NCBI RefSeq assembly: GCF_016859285.1
Contig: NC_053416.1
Coordinates: forward strand, 16,944,501 to 17,008,500
Reading direction: 5' to 3'
Origin: Xiphias gladius
Lineage: Eukaryota; Chordata; Actinopteri; Istiophoriformes; Xiphiidae
DNA: 64,000 bases
Shown: piece by piece, positions 1-15,612 of the stretch
How positions within the stretch are numbered: the first letter of the stretch is position 1
Layout of the letters: each line of letters starts with the position of its first letter
Notes under the pieces: model-generated
Database searches by the model: none
What the model saw: only the letters and a program-made list of their open reading frames with translations
What the model was told of the DNA's origin: nothing
Made by a program: the position numbers and the translations under genes

Positions 1-1149
<1,149 letters not shown>

Positions 1150-1847
1150 GGAGTGCCCTCTGTCCACACCCAAGGCTGAAGACCTGCCTGCGTTGTGTGC
1201 ATTCATGGGGGCAGGAACTTGGGTGTATGGGTGGTGGGTTACGTGACAGTGACAGCACAAGGGAGGGGGGGGGGTTGTGTGACTTACAGTGACAGCACAA
1301 GGACAAAAGACCCCCAGACCTCACATGTAGGACGGACATCTGGCCTTGCAGCCTCTCGGCCCATGCTGCTGAAAAGACCTTGCCTCTTCGTTTACTTCTC
1401 CAGCACTCTGTACATGTAGAGCAGTCCCTCACAAGTATGTGTGTGTGTTTGGGCGCGTGTATGTGCGTGTGTGCAAACTGTGCTCATCTCTTTGTGTCAT
1501 ATGTCTTGTTTGGGAGGCAGTAGCTCCCCAAACCCAACAAAAAAAAAAAAAAAAAAAATAGGGTGAAAAAATTGAAAAGAAAGTGTACTCAGTTTCAAGA
1601 AGAAACTTCTGGAATGAAGGGAGACACTAACAAAACTGAAGAGCCCTTGATTCCTTCCCTGGCCAGCTGTAGGCTTGGTTCTCTTTCCTCTAGTCCCTCC
1701 ACGGAGCACGATCAGGCCACACCTGCAATTGCAGTGACCAGCTGATGTGAGAGAGTGACTCTGGACCCAACCTTTGCCTGCATGCCTATGGCTCTGTGCA
1801 GAAACCTTGCTACTCCTCTGCAGATTGTCACATCTCAAAGCGGTGGA

Positions 1848-1849
<2 letters not shown>

Positions 1850-1911
<62 letters not shown>

Positions 1912-1952
1912 TGTGTGTGCGCGTGCGTGCGTGTGTGTGTGTTTGTGAATGA
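1850..1952. repeat. (GT)n microsatellite, compound with GC-containing units
   Basis: About 30 uninterrupted GT units followed by a GCGTGC-interrupted tail. It lies in the presumed pak3 3' UTR. Confidence 0.95.
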
Positions 1953-2678
1953 ATGTGTGTAGGGGTGCAGCTACAGGGGAAAAAGTCAGGAATAATTTCA
2001 CATGACCTATGCCAGTTTTAAACATCCTTCAATATTCTGCTTCATGTCAGTGGAGAGATACAGGTCCCGTGTTTCATTTGAGCCAACTTCTTTCAGACAG
2101 TCTCTTTCATAGAAATCACTGGAGTTCATGAAGGTTAGCGGCATGTAAATCACTGCTTTTCTTTCCAAAACATGCTACATACTATCAGACTCAATGTTCT
2201 GACTATTTAAAATATTGAAAAACTGTTGGTGCAGAGTTTCCCTGCATAAAATGTTGAATTCAACCAAAATTGTAATGCAGCGTCAATCTATAATGTTACT
2301 CAGCTGCAGATCAAACATGCGAATATTAAATTTTAAATACATAATACACATAATTTCTTCTCTGTTTCAAGAGGCAACTATTACATATTCGATTGTAAGG
2401 ATTGTCATATTTGTGATGTAGTGACAGACACACGATTACACTGATATAAATCAACATTTCGGACTGAAAAATCTCTGTACTCCATGCGGCAGAACAACTA
2501 CAGACTAAAATAGTGCAGAGTCGGTTTCATTACCAATGCAAGCATTTTATCTGCTAATTAGATTATTTAAAAATGCGTGTACACATACACTATGGCCTTC
2601 ATTGTGTACAAACATCTCAAATAGGATTATCCATACTAGTATTTGTGGATTTCTTTTTTCTTTTCATGTTGTACCATG

Positions 2679-2689
2679 TTGTAAATAAA
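2679..2689 (+). promoter_or_regulatory. poly(A) signal overlapping a Pumilio-type motif (proximal pak3 3' end candidate)
   Basis: TGTAAATA, the consensus Pumilio/PUF-binding motif on RNA, runs directly into AATAAA here (TGTAAATAAA). A T-rich stretch about 40 bases downstream could serve as the downstream element. It is the first good cleavage signal after the pak3 stop codon. Confidence 0.4.
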
Positions 2690-3572
2690 TTGGGTAGACA
2701 ACTGAACCTCTATCTTAATTAATGTCAGTGCCTTCTTTTTATTTCATCTGACAAAGTATGAAATAGAAGGAAAGGCAAATTGATAAGAGAGTCAATAGAA
2801 ATATTCATGTTTTCATTGAAATATTTATATTTGGTGATGGTTAGTCCTTTTTAAGGTGCTGGCAGACAGTGGACAGTGTGTAATCCTAAATCCCAACATT
2901 TCACATTTTAAAAAATGAGCTATTTTTTTATGACAAACAGAAGGTCATGTAATTATTTACCTACAGTGAGTTGGAGGTTCAGTGCCACACTCTATTGCAG
3001 TTTCCCGGGATGTCCCCAGCATCCTTGTGTCCTTACACCTTAAGTGGGAAATAAAAATAAAAAAACACTGCAAACATAAAATACACTAAATAAATAAATA
3101 AATAAATGTATTCAATCCAAAAGGATCAATCAAAACAACAATCTGCAACAAGATGTTTAGGGAGATAGAAATTTTCCTCATCGTGTAATTTATCCATTAT
3201 TTAAACACCTATTTGTGGTGACTGTTTAAATAACTATGTCAAATGATTACGAGAGACATGAAAGCTGTAAGGTATGAGCAGAAATGAAAAATGCAGATGA
3301 AAGAGGTTGTTTCATTCGCTTAGTCGTTCATTCCTCTATTTTCCAGGAGTATGAGCGTGAGGCATTAGCACATCTTGTGGTCTTATCATCCTAAATTGCA
3401 GAATACATTATATGTCTGTGACTGTACATGTTTGGACTGAATGCCAGCAAAATCCGGGCCTACCTTTCCAGGTGTACATGCTGAATATTCAACAACATGT
3501 CTGATAAGGCACAGGGCACCAGCTGTCCTCCTTACCCACCTGCCCCCTCCCTCTTCTTCTCCTTTGGTATTT

Positions 3573-5102
<1,530 letters not shown>

Positions 5103-5880
5103 TAGGAGGCTACCTCAATCTGCACTAGAAGATGCCTCACTCGTGTTGTCCACCTTGACTTTGAGGTGCAGGGTAGCTGCTTAGTCACATTGTACCTCCA
5201 TTGTACAGCAAATGTACAGATGATGAAGGAGTGATGTTAGACAGGAGGATGCAACAGAATTCATGCATGTAAAACGAACTATACACTGTATCTCATCTTC
5301 AAATAGGTTAAGATTGTTAGGATATGTATGTATGTATGTAAATATGACGGGAAAACCCCCCTTTTTTCAGAATTATGTAACTTAAAATGACAATATTCAG
5401 GTTGCTCTATGGTATGTATCAATAAATGTTTTGCACCCTGGAAATCAAAAAAGAGAAAAACAAACACACACACTGTCTCTGCACTCCTGGATCCAGCTCT
5501 CCTGTTTGGGCTTTATCGGACACTCCTTCATCTGGAGAGTGAGCCGATGAATGCCGCACTCTGCGTGTGGGACCACACAGTCTGTCCTGAGTACCACTGC
5601 TGAGTGTTAGTACATGTATGTATGTGTGCGGTAGGTGTGGGTGGCCTGTCAGGAAGCTTCGCCGGCCCTAGGACGTTTGGCTTCTGCCCCATGTACAGGT
5701 CTGAACTATGAGCACAAAGGTGAATTTTGGGACAAGAGACACCGCTGACGTGCCCCTTTTCTGTGGTTGCGCCTGTACATTCCTATCTTCTGAATGTGTA
5801 AACCTGTACACGTGGTGTGAAAATTCCTCTATTAATGTGTATCAAGAGAATGGAACAAAGACAAAAATGTTACTTTTTAA

Positions 5881-5925
5881 ATTATTATCATTATTATTAT
5901 TATTATTATTACTCTTATTATTGTC
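5881..5925. repeat. (ATT)n microsatellite
   Basis: About 15 imperfect ATT units with CATT and CTC interruptions, within the distal pak3 3' UTR candidate. Confidence 0.85.
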
Positions 5926-6135
5926 TAGCTTTGTAAAACTGCTGATCCATCTGGCATACCTCAGCAGGCCTTTCCCCATCTTTGAAAACGGACAAATGAT
6001 TGACGGGGAAATGAGGTTTTGGATAAACTATTTTTAATTGTGGTTGAAGCAATAGACTTTTTGAACTTTGAATTGTGCATGGCTGTGTCTTGAGTGTAAA
6101 AAAAACAAAATATTGCAGTTTGGGAACTGGACTGA

Positions 6136-6141
6136 AATAAA
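6136..6141 (+). promoter_or_regulatory. poly(A) signal (distal pak3 3' end candidate)
   Basis: Canonical AATAAA in a region without open frames, about 640 bp before the end of the convergent calpain coding region. It is the last clear plus-strand signal before that gene. Confidence 0.35.
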
Positions 6142-6775
6142 AAGAGGAAGAAAACCAGAGCTGTGACAATGCTTGTAGGCTGCCATGATTCTTAGGTTGA
6201 TTTTACTTTAATTTGTTATGTCTTTCAGGGTTTTGCATTTTGTTAATATACAATGAGAATGAAACATGATGATATGAACTGATGAAACAAAGGAACAGAA
6301 TATGCATCAAAGAAAGAGATGAAACATGAATTAAGAGTTGCACATATAGTAAATCTTTGTATAACTATGACTATATAGTTCATAATTTTGATAATTGTTT
6401 GGTGGGACTTGAATGACTAATTACTGTGATATTACACACAGCATCTATAGTGTAACAAAAGAGGTGAAGAATGATATCTTCACAAGCAACTTGCAAAAAT
6501 GTCATTATAAAAATGTTTTATAAGTTAAACAAAAATTACTTGAAAAGTAACAAGTGTAATTAAAAGATGAAAACATTTGGATAAAAATTAACCAAAAGGA
6601 AGTGACATTCAGTCTGTCTAATAGTGACCTGCTCATAATAGTGTAGAAAACAGGTCGTACTGCTGTCGGTTTTAGTGCTCTGATGATGGCACATGTCAAG
6701 TAAGTTCCACAAAATTGTTCCCCGCGTAGCTCAGCACTGAAAATGATTCAGCTCTCTCTTAGGTCACTGAGAAGG

Positions 6776-9700
6776 TCACATGGCGGTCAGCTGAGTCGAA
6801 GTGACGATCCTCAGGGCGATGCTACCGGGCATCTCGTCAGCCATCTTCCGACCTTGCTTCCTCAGCTGAAGTCTCTGAGGGTCAGTGGTGTCCTTCACCC
6901 ACCCGGACAGCACCACTTGGCCCATAAACTCGTCTTTCACTGGGTTACTGTTCCACACCTAGGGAAAACCAGTCAGTTTTAAACACAGGTAAGAATTTTA
7001 CCGTCCCATTTTACAAAATGATCATATGTAGGGCTTCTGGCAAAGCGTTGGTGACTCTGATTTGATCATGTTGAGTTCAGGCAATCATGATGTCCCCTGC
7101 TCTCAATTATAGCAGACAGTCAATGGCCAATATTGAGCATACTTGAATATTAAAAACACATTCAAAAAAAAAAAACGAATTGTGTTGAAAAATGAAATGA
7201 ATGTGAATGAATTGCCACATCATTTAAGCCACTGCTGTTTATATAGTAACGCTCATGCACTAGTTGTATTACAGGAATTGTTTGTTTGCCTTTTTAGTGT
7301 TTTGAGACTTCAATAAACAAAACCTGCAAAAAGATGATAACAAACAAAATTAGCTTTTCATCAGAATATTAGGGGCATCTTAGCAAGTTACTGATAATAT
7401 GTATAGTGGTATAAATCTGAATTTTATGATTTTAAAATCTTCAGGTATATTTAAGGTTTATGCACCTCAACAGGCTGTGAAAATTCTCCTTCCTCTTATG
7501 CTTTCAAAACCCTATAAAAACCCACTGAATCGTTGAAAAGTGCCTTGTCCTTGAGCTTAAAACAAGGCTATTTTTCTGAGACTGAAAAGTTTTCATTTTG
7601 GGGATCCATGGTTCCCGCAGGACAGTAACCAACAATCCCTTAGCACTGCCAGTTACTGAGATTAATTACAGTCATCAGGACCAGACAGATGCCATCTTAC
7701 CTCCACAGTTATGGGCTTTCTGGGCTTCTTCCTGTAGAAAATGGCGCTGCTTGCAAATTCTGGTTGCAAGGTGTCCTTCTTGATGGTGGACTGCACTGAC
7801 TGGCCCTCACAGGATATGATCACGTAGGGGTCTGCACCTGTATGAAAACATGTAAACATATGTCTCAGTAAACTAAATTGGTGGAATGAAGACTTTTCAT
7901 ACTGATTAGTAGATTTGAGGTTGAAGTCAAGCTTGTGGGACATCCCCTAACCTCCTCTGCTGTCCTGGCTCTGCAGACCCTCAGCTCCATGGACATAAAT
8001 GTGAGTCACAGCTTGTGGGTATCCTAGGAATGAACTCCAGCATCTTACTCTTGGCTTATCCTCTGTCAGCTCCCTGTGAAGGTAGAGGAGAATTAAAGGG
8101 GGAGAAGCTGATTTCCTATATCCTCATACCCTGACTTAGATCTCGCTATTGGAAAATTGAAAGACTAGAGAAGTGACATTATGTCTGTGTTTCACTGACT
8201 CAACACTAGTTGCACAAGCATGCTTGGATGACCTGTATGTCAGCATGATGTGATCCTGTGTTTAGATTAGCCAACAAGAACATCAGAATCAAAACAAAAT
8301 TAGGCAAAACAAAATCTTTGGCCAAGAAAAGCAGTGGGAGAGTGGTGCTGATTTAATGTGAATGGACCATAAACAGCCATTATGGTTACATTTTCTAGTC
8401 TCCACTCTCCAAAAGACTCATTTGTGTGCTTTTCTTGGATATTATCCATCCATCAGTGTCTGAAATGAACAGTCAGAGAACAGCTACGTTTTCTAACTTT
8501 CCCCTAAGTGTCTCTTAAGACCGGATAATTGTACGATATGTGAACATTACATTTTCTGTCTGCCAACATTAAGCACAGCCATGCTGCTGATTTCCACTGA
8601 CTTTACAGTGTTGTCACAGTTGCATACCTGCACCCTGAGTCCACATCAGTAAACACTCGGATCATGTAATCCCCCAGACTCTGAGGCTTGAAAGTGGTGG
8701 GGATGATGACGTAGCGGCCCTGTGGCAGCATGCATCTCATAAACACTGTCCGAGCGTTGATGTAGGTGGACGTCACTACACACGGTTGTGTCACGATGTC
8801 GTGCATCCGATACTTCCTGTTCAGTTCCACCTGGAAAAGGAAAATCACCTTGGCTTTATTTAGTGTTCATTTACTAAATAAAGTGCTCATTTACTTTGCT
8901 CATCAGGTATAAAGTCTGGCAAGTGTTTTTGGCAATGAGTGTATTTACATGTGCACCAATATCTTGATTGTGACTGGGTTTTGCAGTATCCTGGTTATGT
9001 GTTTGCCAATGTAAACATCTTATCCTGGTTTTGTAAAAAAAAAAAAAAAAAATCTGGATTTGCTGCAATACCTTGGGTGCTCCAATAGACATGTAAAAAC
9101 CTTTTTCAGAAATCTGACTATTTTTGTTTGTACAAAACTTAGTTGGGATGAGGATGAGATGGTGAGAACTCAAGACACAGCTGCACACAGATGAACAGAA
9201 ACCTCGATGCTATTAGAATTATGTAAACAGGAAAATGAGCAACCAGGTTTCTCATGCTCCCTGTAAACCCAAATATAAAACTCAAAAGTGGGATACTAGC
9301 TCCTATGAAATATGAACACCATCATTGTGGTAAGATTAGTTTAGGCTTGATGGACTGTGTGTGTTGCTAAATCTCATGATACATCACGTTACTCTTTTGA
9401 CTTTTATAAAGCCCACTGGCATCTTAAAGAAGCACTCCTCAAATTTTCTGTACAGCATAATGTATGCTTAACACACAATACATATACGTATAATACATAC
9501 ACAATATTCAAAATTAAATTTTAAAGGTTTAAACATTATCTAGAGGAGTAGTCATTTGCTGTTTCCTGCCTACGCGTATTCTTCTCCCCCCTGGTGGTAG
9601 AATAGTGATTAAAGATTTAATTAATTACATGGTGAGCTTGAATTATTTCAGGGTTATTGTAAGTTCCGAGTAATACACTTAATTTACTGGTAAGAGGAGT

Positions 9701-12700
9701 GGTGTGGTGATCAGTCGAGGAAACAGGAAATCCTGTTGGACATGTTCCAGGGTTACGCTGCATATCCCTCTTGCTTGAGCAGCTGACATAATAATCATGG
9801 TCCTCAAACTCAGTGCTCCCAAAGAGTGGCTGGGGAACACTCAGAGGCTCACTGACATGTACGCATTTATTTATTTATTTATTGTAGATTAAAAGTCTTA
9901 AAACTTTCGATTTGATAAAACTACCCGATATGACTAAAAGTCTTCTTTTTACCTAGGACACACCACTGAAACAGAAAAATAAGAAGAGACACAAAGATGG
10001 CCACGTAAAACAGAGACTGTGGACATGGTGTCTGGAGTCCATCACATAAAGGAGGAGGATACATCTCTTGCACGATGACCACAGATGACAATGGTTAAAT
10101 TCAGGCTGAGGTTTCTAGCTCGCAGCAGTAAAACAGGCCATGTGCACTAAACTGTGTTTTTCAGTTACAGGCCCCGTGCCTTGTGGCACCGGCAATTATT
10201 GCTGTCCAGGACTTGCTCCATTGGCAGCGCTTCTGTCAGCATGATAGGAACGTATAGCGTGATTTTGAACTTTGCCAGATTTCTGACAATTTAATCACAC
10301 TACGGGAAATGTGATATCAGTTTTTTGCCGCATGCGGTTACATGGCCTCATGTGAATAAAACACTCTAATCCATGCATATAAGATAAAATCTTGTCTGGC
10401 ATTTTTTACAGCTGCTTTAAAAGAGAACCGCATTGGCTTTGCAATTTGAAAATCAGTTAAAAACATTTGAGTTACTTAGTCTTCATGAATGTTGCTCTCT
10501 GTTGTATAATCCCACCTATCAACATGTTATGCTTTTTTTTGTTAAGTTGTGGTTTCAAATATGTACAGTAATATTGTAACTCAGAAATAATGTAAATGCA
10601 TGGCAAAAAAAAAATCCTCCAGCAACATGAGATTTCTGTAATGGTTGCACAAGCACACTACTAGCACACAGGCGGCTGAACAGCCTGCACCTTACTGAAA
10701 GTTTAGGAAAAAAAGCCACCAAATGTGTTGTTTCCAATCTGTTTTCAGCTTGAAACAATCAACTAAAGTACGAACATTCTCTGTGTTTAATCATGCATGA
10801 TTTAGCCACTTGTTGAAATGGTGTGTTTTGGTTCTGATAAACCTATCGAGTAATGTCTGCCTGTCATAAAAACACCCAACAGCTCTTCGCTGTTGGCTCA
10901 GCAAATGAGTAGAAAAGTCAAATGAAAACAAATTTTTTGATCAAGACGAAAGCCAAAATGTGATGGAATGACCCTGCCTTCCCTCAAGATAAACTACCAT
11001 TTGACTAAGGTCCTCGACCCAGACGTACACAATGTCATCTGTAATTAATTAATCCCAGTTAGCCCTGATCTCTGTGTAGTGTTTCACAAACCTCTTTCCA
11101 ATTTTTTTACTGTTATTTGCCCCTGGTTTATGAGTCTTTTGATGCTTATTTTGCAATTCTTTTTTTTTATAAACACTTAGTTATCCAATTATAAAATGTT
11201 CAGCAGATCAATAAAGTATAGTGGATGGTGGAAATTGTAGACTATATGTTACCTTAAAGACACCAAAGCCAATGGTTAGATTTTCTCCTTGACCAACTTT
11301 TCTATGGATCTTCATGTCTCTCTGCTGCAAGGAGATTAGAACTTCATCGGCCTCCTTCGTAACATTAAACAAATACTGCAAAAGAAGAAGAAAAGGAGTG
11401 AATATACAGATATACATGCGCATGAACACAAATGATGTGAAGAGAGAGTGTATCCAGAGCATGCAGTACCTGTGGGTTCTGCAGGAATGTCTGCCTGTGG
11501 TTAGCGCAGCCACCACAGCGGTTTAACAGTGGCTCTGCGTGTTTGGTCCAGCTCCCAAAGTGCACAACCTCATGCCATGTCTTATGGATACTTATCAGCG
11601 AAGTATTGATGAGACGGCAAACATCTGCATCTGTGAAGAACTTACACCAGTCTGTGAATGACATCCTGTGAATGCAAACAGGACATACATTATTACAGTC
11701 TGAAGGAGGAGATAAACTCCACAGCTGGACCATTGGAATTGGGCAAACGTAATCACTTACCAGAACTCTCCATCATCCTCCACGGTGATGCCAAGGTTGG
11801 CCCTCTCCATATCACCAACCTTCGACCATTCCTCAGAGCTGAGAAACAACAAGCAAAGCAACTGGTTAATGCACTTGTGAATTGCTTCAAGATACAAATA
11901 AATAGTTTTAAAGTTATAATCCACACAAAAACCAAATTTTTAGTCATAAAATGGGGCTATAAAAGTTTGTATTTGTTTTTTCACAGAATAGATGCTGCTA
12001 TTGAAATACAATGTAACTACTATGACTATAAGCTGACGAAAGGCCACTGCCCTTGAAGGAACAAACAACCGACTTTTTACTGTAACTTTTTAAGCCAGCA
12101 GGAAATGGGTGTTCCATTTTATCACCTGTAATGGAAAAAAACAGTGTAGAATAAATGAACTTTAACCACCTCTCACCTGTCACTCCAGGCTCCTTTCCAC
12201 TCAGTCTTGCCCCATGGGTTCCTCATGCGGATCATAGGGAGGGTTTCATTCTCAAAGTAAGCCAGTAGCCCGTGACCCAAACGCACCTTCTTCACTGCAG
12301 TTACAGAGTATGCATGGCCTTTCACCAGCCCGTTTGCCATCTTGAGCTCAATTTCATGAGGCTGTGCCTGATGAAATTGCAAAAACAAGTAGTCCACTAT
12401 GGCCAGTTTCTCTCAAGTATAGAGACAAAGAAGTGAACATTCAGAAACAGATCAAACCTTAATGGAGCAGCTGATGATTCCTCCTCGGTCATAGACCTTT
12501 AGAAGATCCTCAAACAGCTGGTCTTGTTTTGTCTGTTCTTTATAGTAGGCTCCTGCCTCCAGGTTGATGGCTTCAGCCACAGCTCCACTGAAATCCACCA
12601 CGGCATCGCCAGTGTTTCCCCCTTCCAGTGACTCGTAGCAGGCAGAGAGCCTGGACACAGAGGAAGCAGAGCAATCACAAGCTTAGTTAAAATATTATAT

Positions 12701-15551
12701 AATATTATTATATTTAAGAATACAGTTGAGCACAAGAATGGATTTGTAATTTGTAATACATACTAACATATTGCCAATAGGATGTTTTTGTTGTGATTTA
12801 TTATATTTTCAAATAATGATAATCATTTGTAACACATGGACATATTTTTCTTTAATAATATTACCAATATGTAAATATGAAAAAAGAAAATGTCTGCATA
12901 AGGGACAGTCTGGTTTAAGTTCACTGACTTGGCATAGGCTTTCTCCAGCAGAGCACTCCAGAATTCATTGTTGGATTTTGAATGACAGTAGATGAGTTCC
13001 CCATGGATTGTAGGCAGCCGGTCATCCACCACAACGTCCATCCACTTTCCAAACAACCAGAACTGAAAGTGGAAGATTCCCGCATAGTTCTCCGGCTGTT
13101 TGGGATCCCACTCCTGCTCCTTCCAGTCAGGAATTACCTGGTAACACACAAACACAACAGAGCAAATATCAGTGGGACTAATGAGTCATTTTCAGTTGAA
13201 GCAGCATTGTGCAGCTAAATGAACTGGCACAAGGCTCTTGATGTAATGTAACTGAGCGATTTTAACAAAATGTCTACACATACAGCAGTCACAGCAATGG
13301 CATCAATCCAAAAGGACATACAGTATCACAATTTGGCAATAAATGTTCTGAATTTTTTTTCATATCTTTGCACATAACAATATATTGAGTGTATAATACA
13401 ACATTTAGAGCAAAGTAGAAGAGCTCTGGATATCAGCATTTTTACACGGTATACATATACATATATATTTCAAAAATACAGTCAGAACCCATGGGTCTAC
13501 TATTAAATGCTGCTGATGTTCATTTCTCCCAAAAAATTAAATATTACACAAAGGATGAATGTAGGTGTAACATATTTATTATAGATCTATTTTCCCCAAG
13601 TTTTTACATACTCCCTATTATTTAAAAAATAGCAATGTTTACAGAAAATAGAATATACAGACACGATTGTAAATAATGTTAATCCAATCATCAGTTGAAG
13701 GTATTTGTGGTTTTAACAGCTTTGTTGTGATGGCCTCCCTGCTTTAAGCTCAAAATACTGTAAACAAGTCGCGGATGCAAAAGTTTGTTTGCCTTAGCTA
13801 ATAAAACACGTTGGGAACTTTTAACCAGAAAGATCTAATTAAGGGATAAGACAAATATGTGACAGCGGACAGCTTCCAAAGACGCACTCTGGCTCTAACA
13901 GTTAGAGTTTGTACGGTCAGTTCTCTGAACAGAGGTGGGAAAAACCAGAACATAAAGTTTGTGGCTGACATTTGATTCTTCATTGTTAGGTTCTCTAGTT
14001 TCCCTTCCATTATTTTCAAGTTGCCCTCTTTTCCCAAATTCTTGTTTGATATGTACACTCATTTGGCATTTCATTAGGTACAACTCTACAACACTCCTGC
14101 AATAAATCCTACCCTCCTGAAGGTTATAATGTTCAGTTTGTGTTGAAACTTTCTCAAAGAGTTGTTGATTCAACTTTATGGCCAGTTTGGAGGCTGCAGA
14201 TTGTGGTGCTGCTGAACTGTATTGCATTATACTGACGGTTGTTTCTATTATTTTATCCGTCCCAACTATAACAACAAGGGTAGGCTAAATAACAGAAACA
14301 CCTCTCTGTATAATGTATTACACACAACACAATTTAACAGCACCACAAACTACATCCTCCAGAATTCTCACACAGTTGAATCAACACCTCTTTGAGATAG
14401 TTTGAAGAAAAACTGAACATTACAACCTTCATGAAGGGAGGATTTATTCCAAGGCTATTGAAAAAGGCCACATTAGTTTTAGCTTGGTGTACCTAATAAA
14501 CTGCCAACTGAGTGTATGGTTCGAGTTTATATTTTGTTGGAGGCTCCTTTGAAATTTTAAAATAGGTTTATCTGGTTCGTAACTTATTTCTAATTCTAAG
14601 CATCTACAACAGTTTTCACAAACTGTTTTCTAAACAGTTTAGTTTATTAATCTCACACAGGGTCAACAGCAATTTTAGATGTAGATGTTAATGTAAAAGT
14701 ATTAAAGTATTATTTTAAATTCATGGAAATGTCACAACACGGTAGCTTATCTGATACCATCCACCGGCAAAGACAATTTGACTCATTGTTATAAATCATT
14801 TTGCCAAAGGAATTCGGTTTTGCTGTCGATCATGAGTGACCCCCCCCCCCCCCCCCCTCAGGTGAAGACCTGTGCTGTCCTGATTTGAACTGTGTGTCAG
14901 CTGGTTACATGTTTCAAGCCTAATCCTCTACGCAACTTCTGCTGTACCTGCAGTTTGTTCTATGCTCAACAGAGCTACAGCACCTAATCCTTATTAATAT
15001 TTGGTTACCGACAGCAAATACACCAACCCCCTTAACTCACAGAGTAAATAAGCCAAGTTAACTCACTTTCTTCCAGAGGTCTGGCTTCAAAGCCAGACAG
15101 GAGCAGGCAGCAACAAACCAGCAGTTCCCCACAACTCCCTGGTTCAGGTCGTGGGAGCTGATGCCCTCCACAAACAGATGGGGCTCACTGCTTATCTCCT
15201 ACAACAGAAAAATTAACGGGATGGACTCAATGAACTTTACTCTAAAAAATTTGTAGAAGACTTTCCCATAGAAACGAAATAAAAAATAAATTATTAATAT
15301 AGAACACTATATTCTTTTTTTGCAGCAATAATTGCATTCGCTGATGGATGCTAGTGATGGACCACTAAAACAGCTGAGTAACTCACCCCTGGTCGTTTCC
15401 ACTCCACAATACCAGGAGGGGGTTTCCTAAAATACAGCGAAGCATTGGTGGCTGGAAATTCTGGATCCTCAAACAGTGTCTTGTCCTTGATACAGTTCCT
15501 TTTCAGGTCAGCGTAGTGCTGGTTTTTGTATGGGACAGCAGAGGAGAACAT
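6776..15551 (-). CDS. capn5/capn6-like: calpain of the CAPN5/CAPN6 class, complete coding region, 12 exons, catalytic triad intact
   Basis: Calcium-dependent cysteine protease of the TRA-3 type (protease core, C2-like domain, C-terminal C2 domain, no EF-hand domain). Exons in gene order: 15551-15387, 15198-15067, 13137-12929, 12650-12458, 12367-12177, 11838-11761, 11665-11470, 11375-11253, 8830-8628, 8073-7952, 7837-7701, 6958-6776. All join in phase with GT-AG sites and give 643 aa (CAPN5 and CAPN6 are about 640). The start is [11 protein letters not shown], as in CAPN5. The active-site Cys is residue 81 in [10 protein letters not shown], His about 251 in GHAYSV and Asn about 283 in RNPWG. 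The C-terminal C2 domain starts near residue 500-510 and carries [11 protein letters not shown] and DEFMGQV. The locus matches human CAPN6, whose cysteine is lost, but the residues resemble CAPN5. The symbol is uncertain between a capn5 paralogue and the active fish form of CAPN6. Confidence 0.93.
14054..14516. mobile_element. Fold-back MITE (long imperfect inverted repeat) in calpain intron 2
   Basis: The two halves (about 14054-14260 and 14516-14270) are inverted, imperfect copies of each other almost to the centre. Both share CAGTTTGTGTTGAAACT-like, CTCAAAGAG-TGTTGATTCAAC and TTGTGGTGCTG blocks. The ends read TACACTCATTTGGCATTTC and, on the other strand, TACACTCAGTTGGCAGTTT. It has no coding capacity. 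The TTATTAGGTAC end motif is one I know from widespread teleost repeats; the superfamily is not assigned. Confidence 0.8.
14840..14857. repeat. Poly-C tract (C18)
   Basis: Uninterrupted run of 18 C in calpain intron 2; on the coding (minus) strand it is a G18 run. Confidence 0.9.
15067..15198 (-). CDS. calpain exon 2, carries the catalytic cysteine
   Basis: This 44-codon exon is too short to stand out as an open frame. It has a TAG acceptor and a GTGAGT donor, phase 0 at both ends. It encodes residues 56-99, including the oxyanion-hole and active-site segment [14 protein letters not shown] with Cys81. In mammalian CAPN6 the cysteine position is lysine, so this exon decides that the fish protein can be an active protease. 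Confidence 0.93.
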
Positions 15552-15603
15552 GGTCCAAATGCTGTGAGCTGCAGATTGATGACAGACACCAGATGTTTTC
15601 AGA

Positions 15604-15612
15604 CTTTTTATA
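15604..15612 (-). promoter_or_regulatory. TATA-box candidate of the calpain gene
   Basis: TATAAAAAG on the minus strand lies 53-61 bases before the calpain ATG (15551). It predicts transcription start near 15575-15582 and a 5' UTR of about 25-30 nt. An alternative is that the ATG exon is spliced to an upstream non-coding exon, because a CAG precedes CTCACAG in the same stretch and a GTGAGT donor exists near 18.53 kb. Confidence 0.4.

Noticed and set aside
8935..10390. Possible MITE spanning a calpain intron (words TTTACATGTGCACCAATAT and GCGGTTACATGG)
   Set aside because: I could not match convincing terminal inverted repeats or a target duplication.
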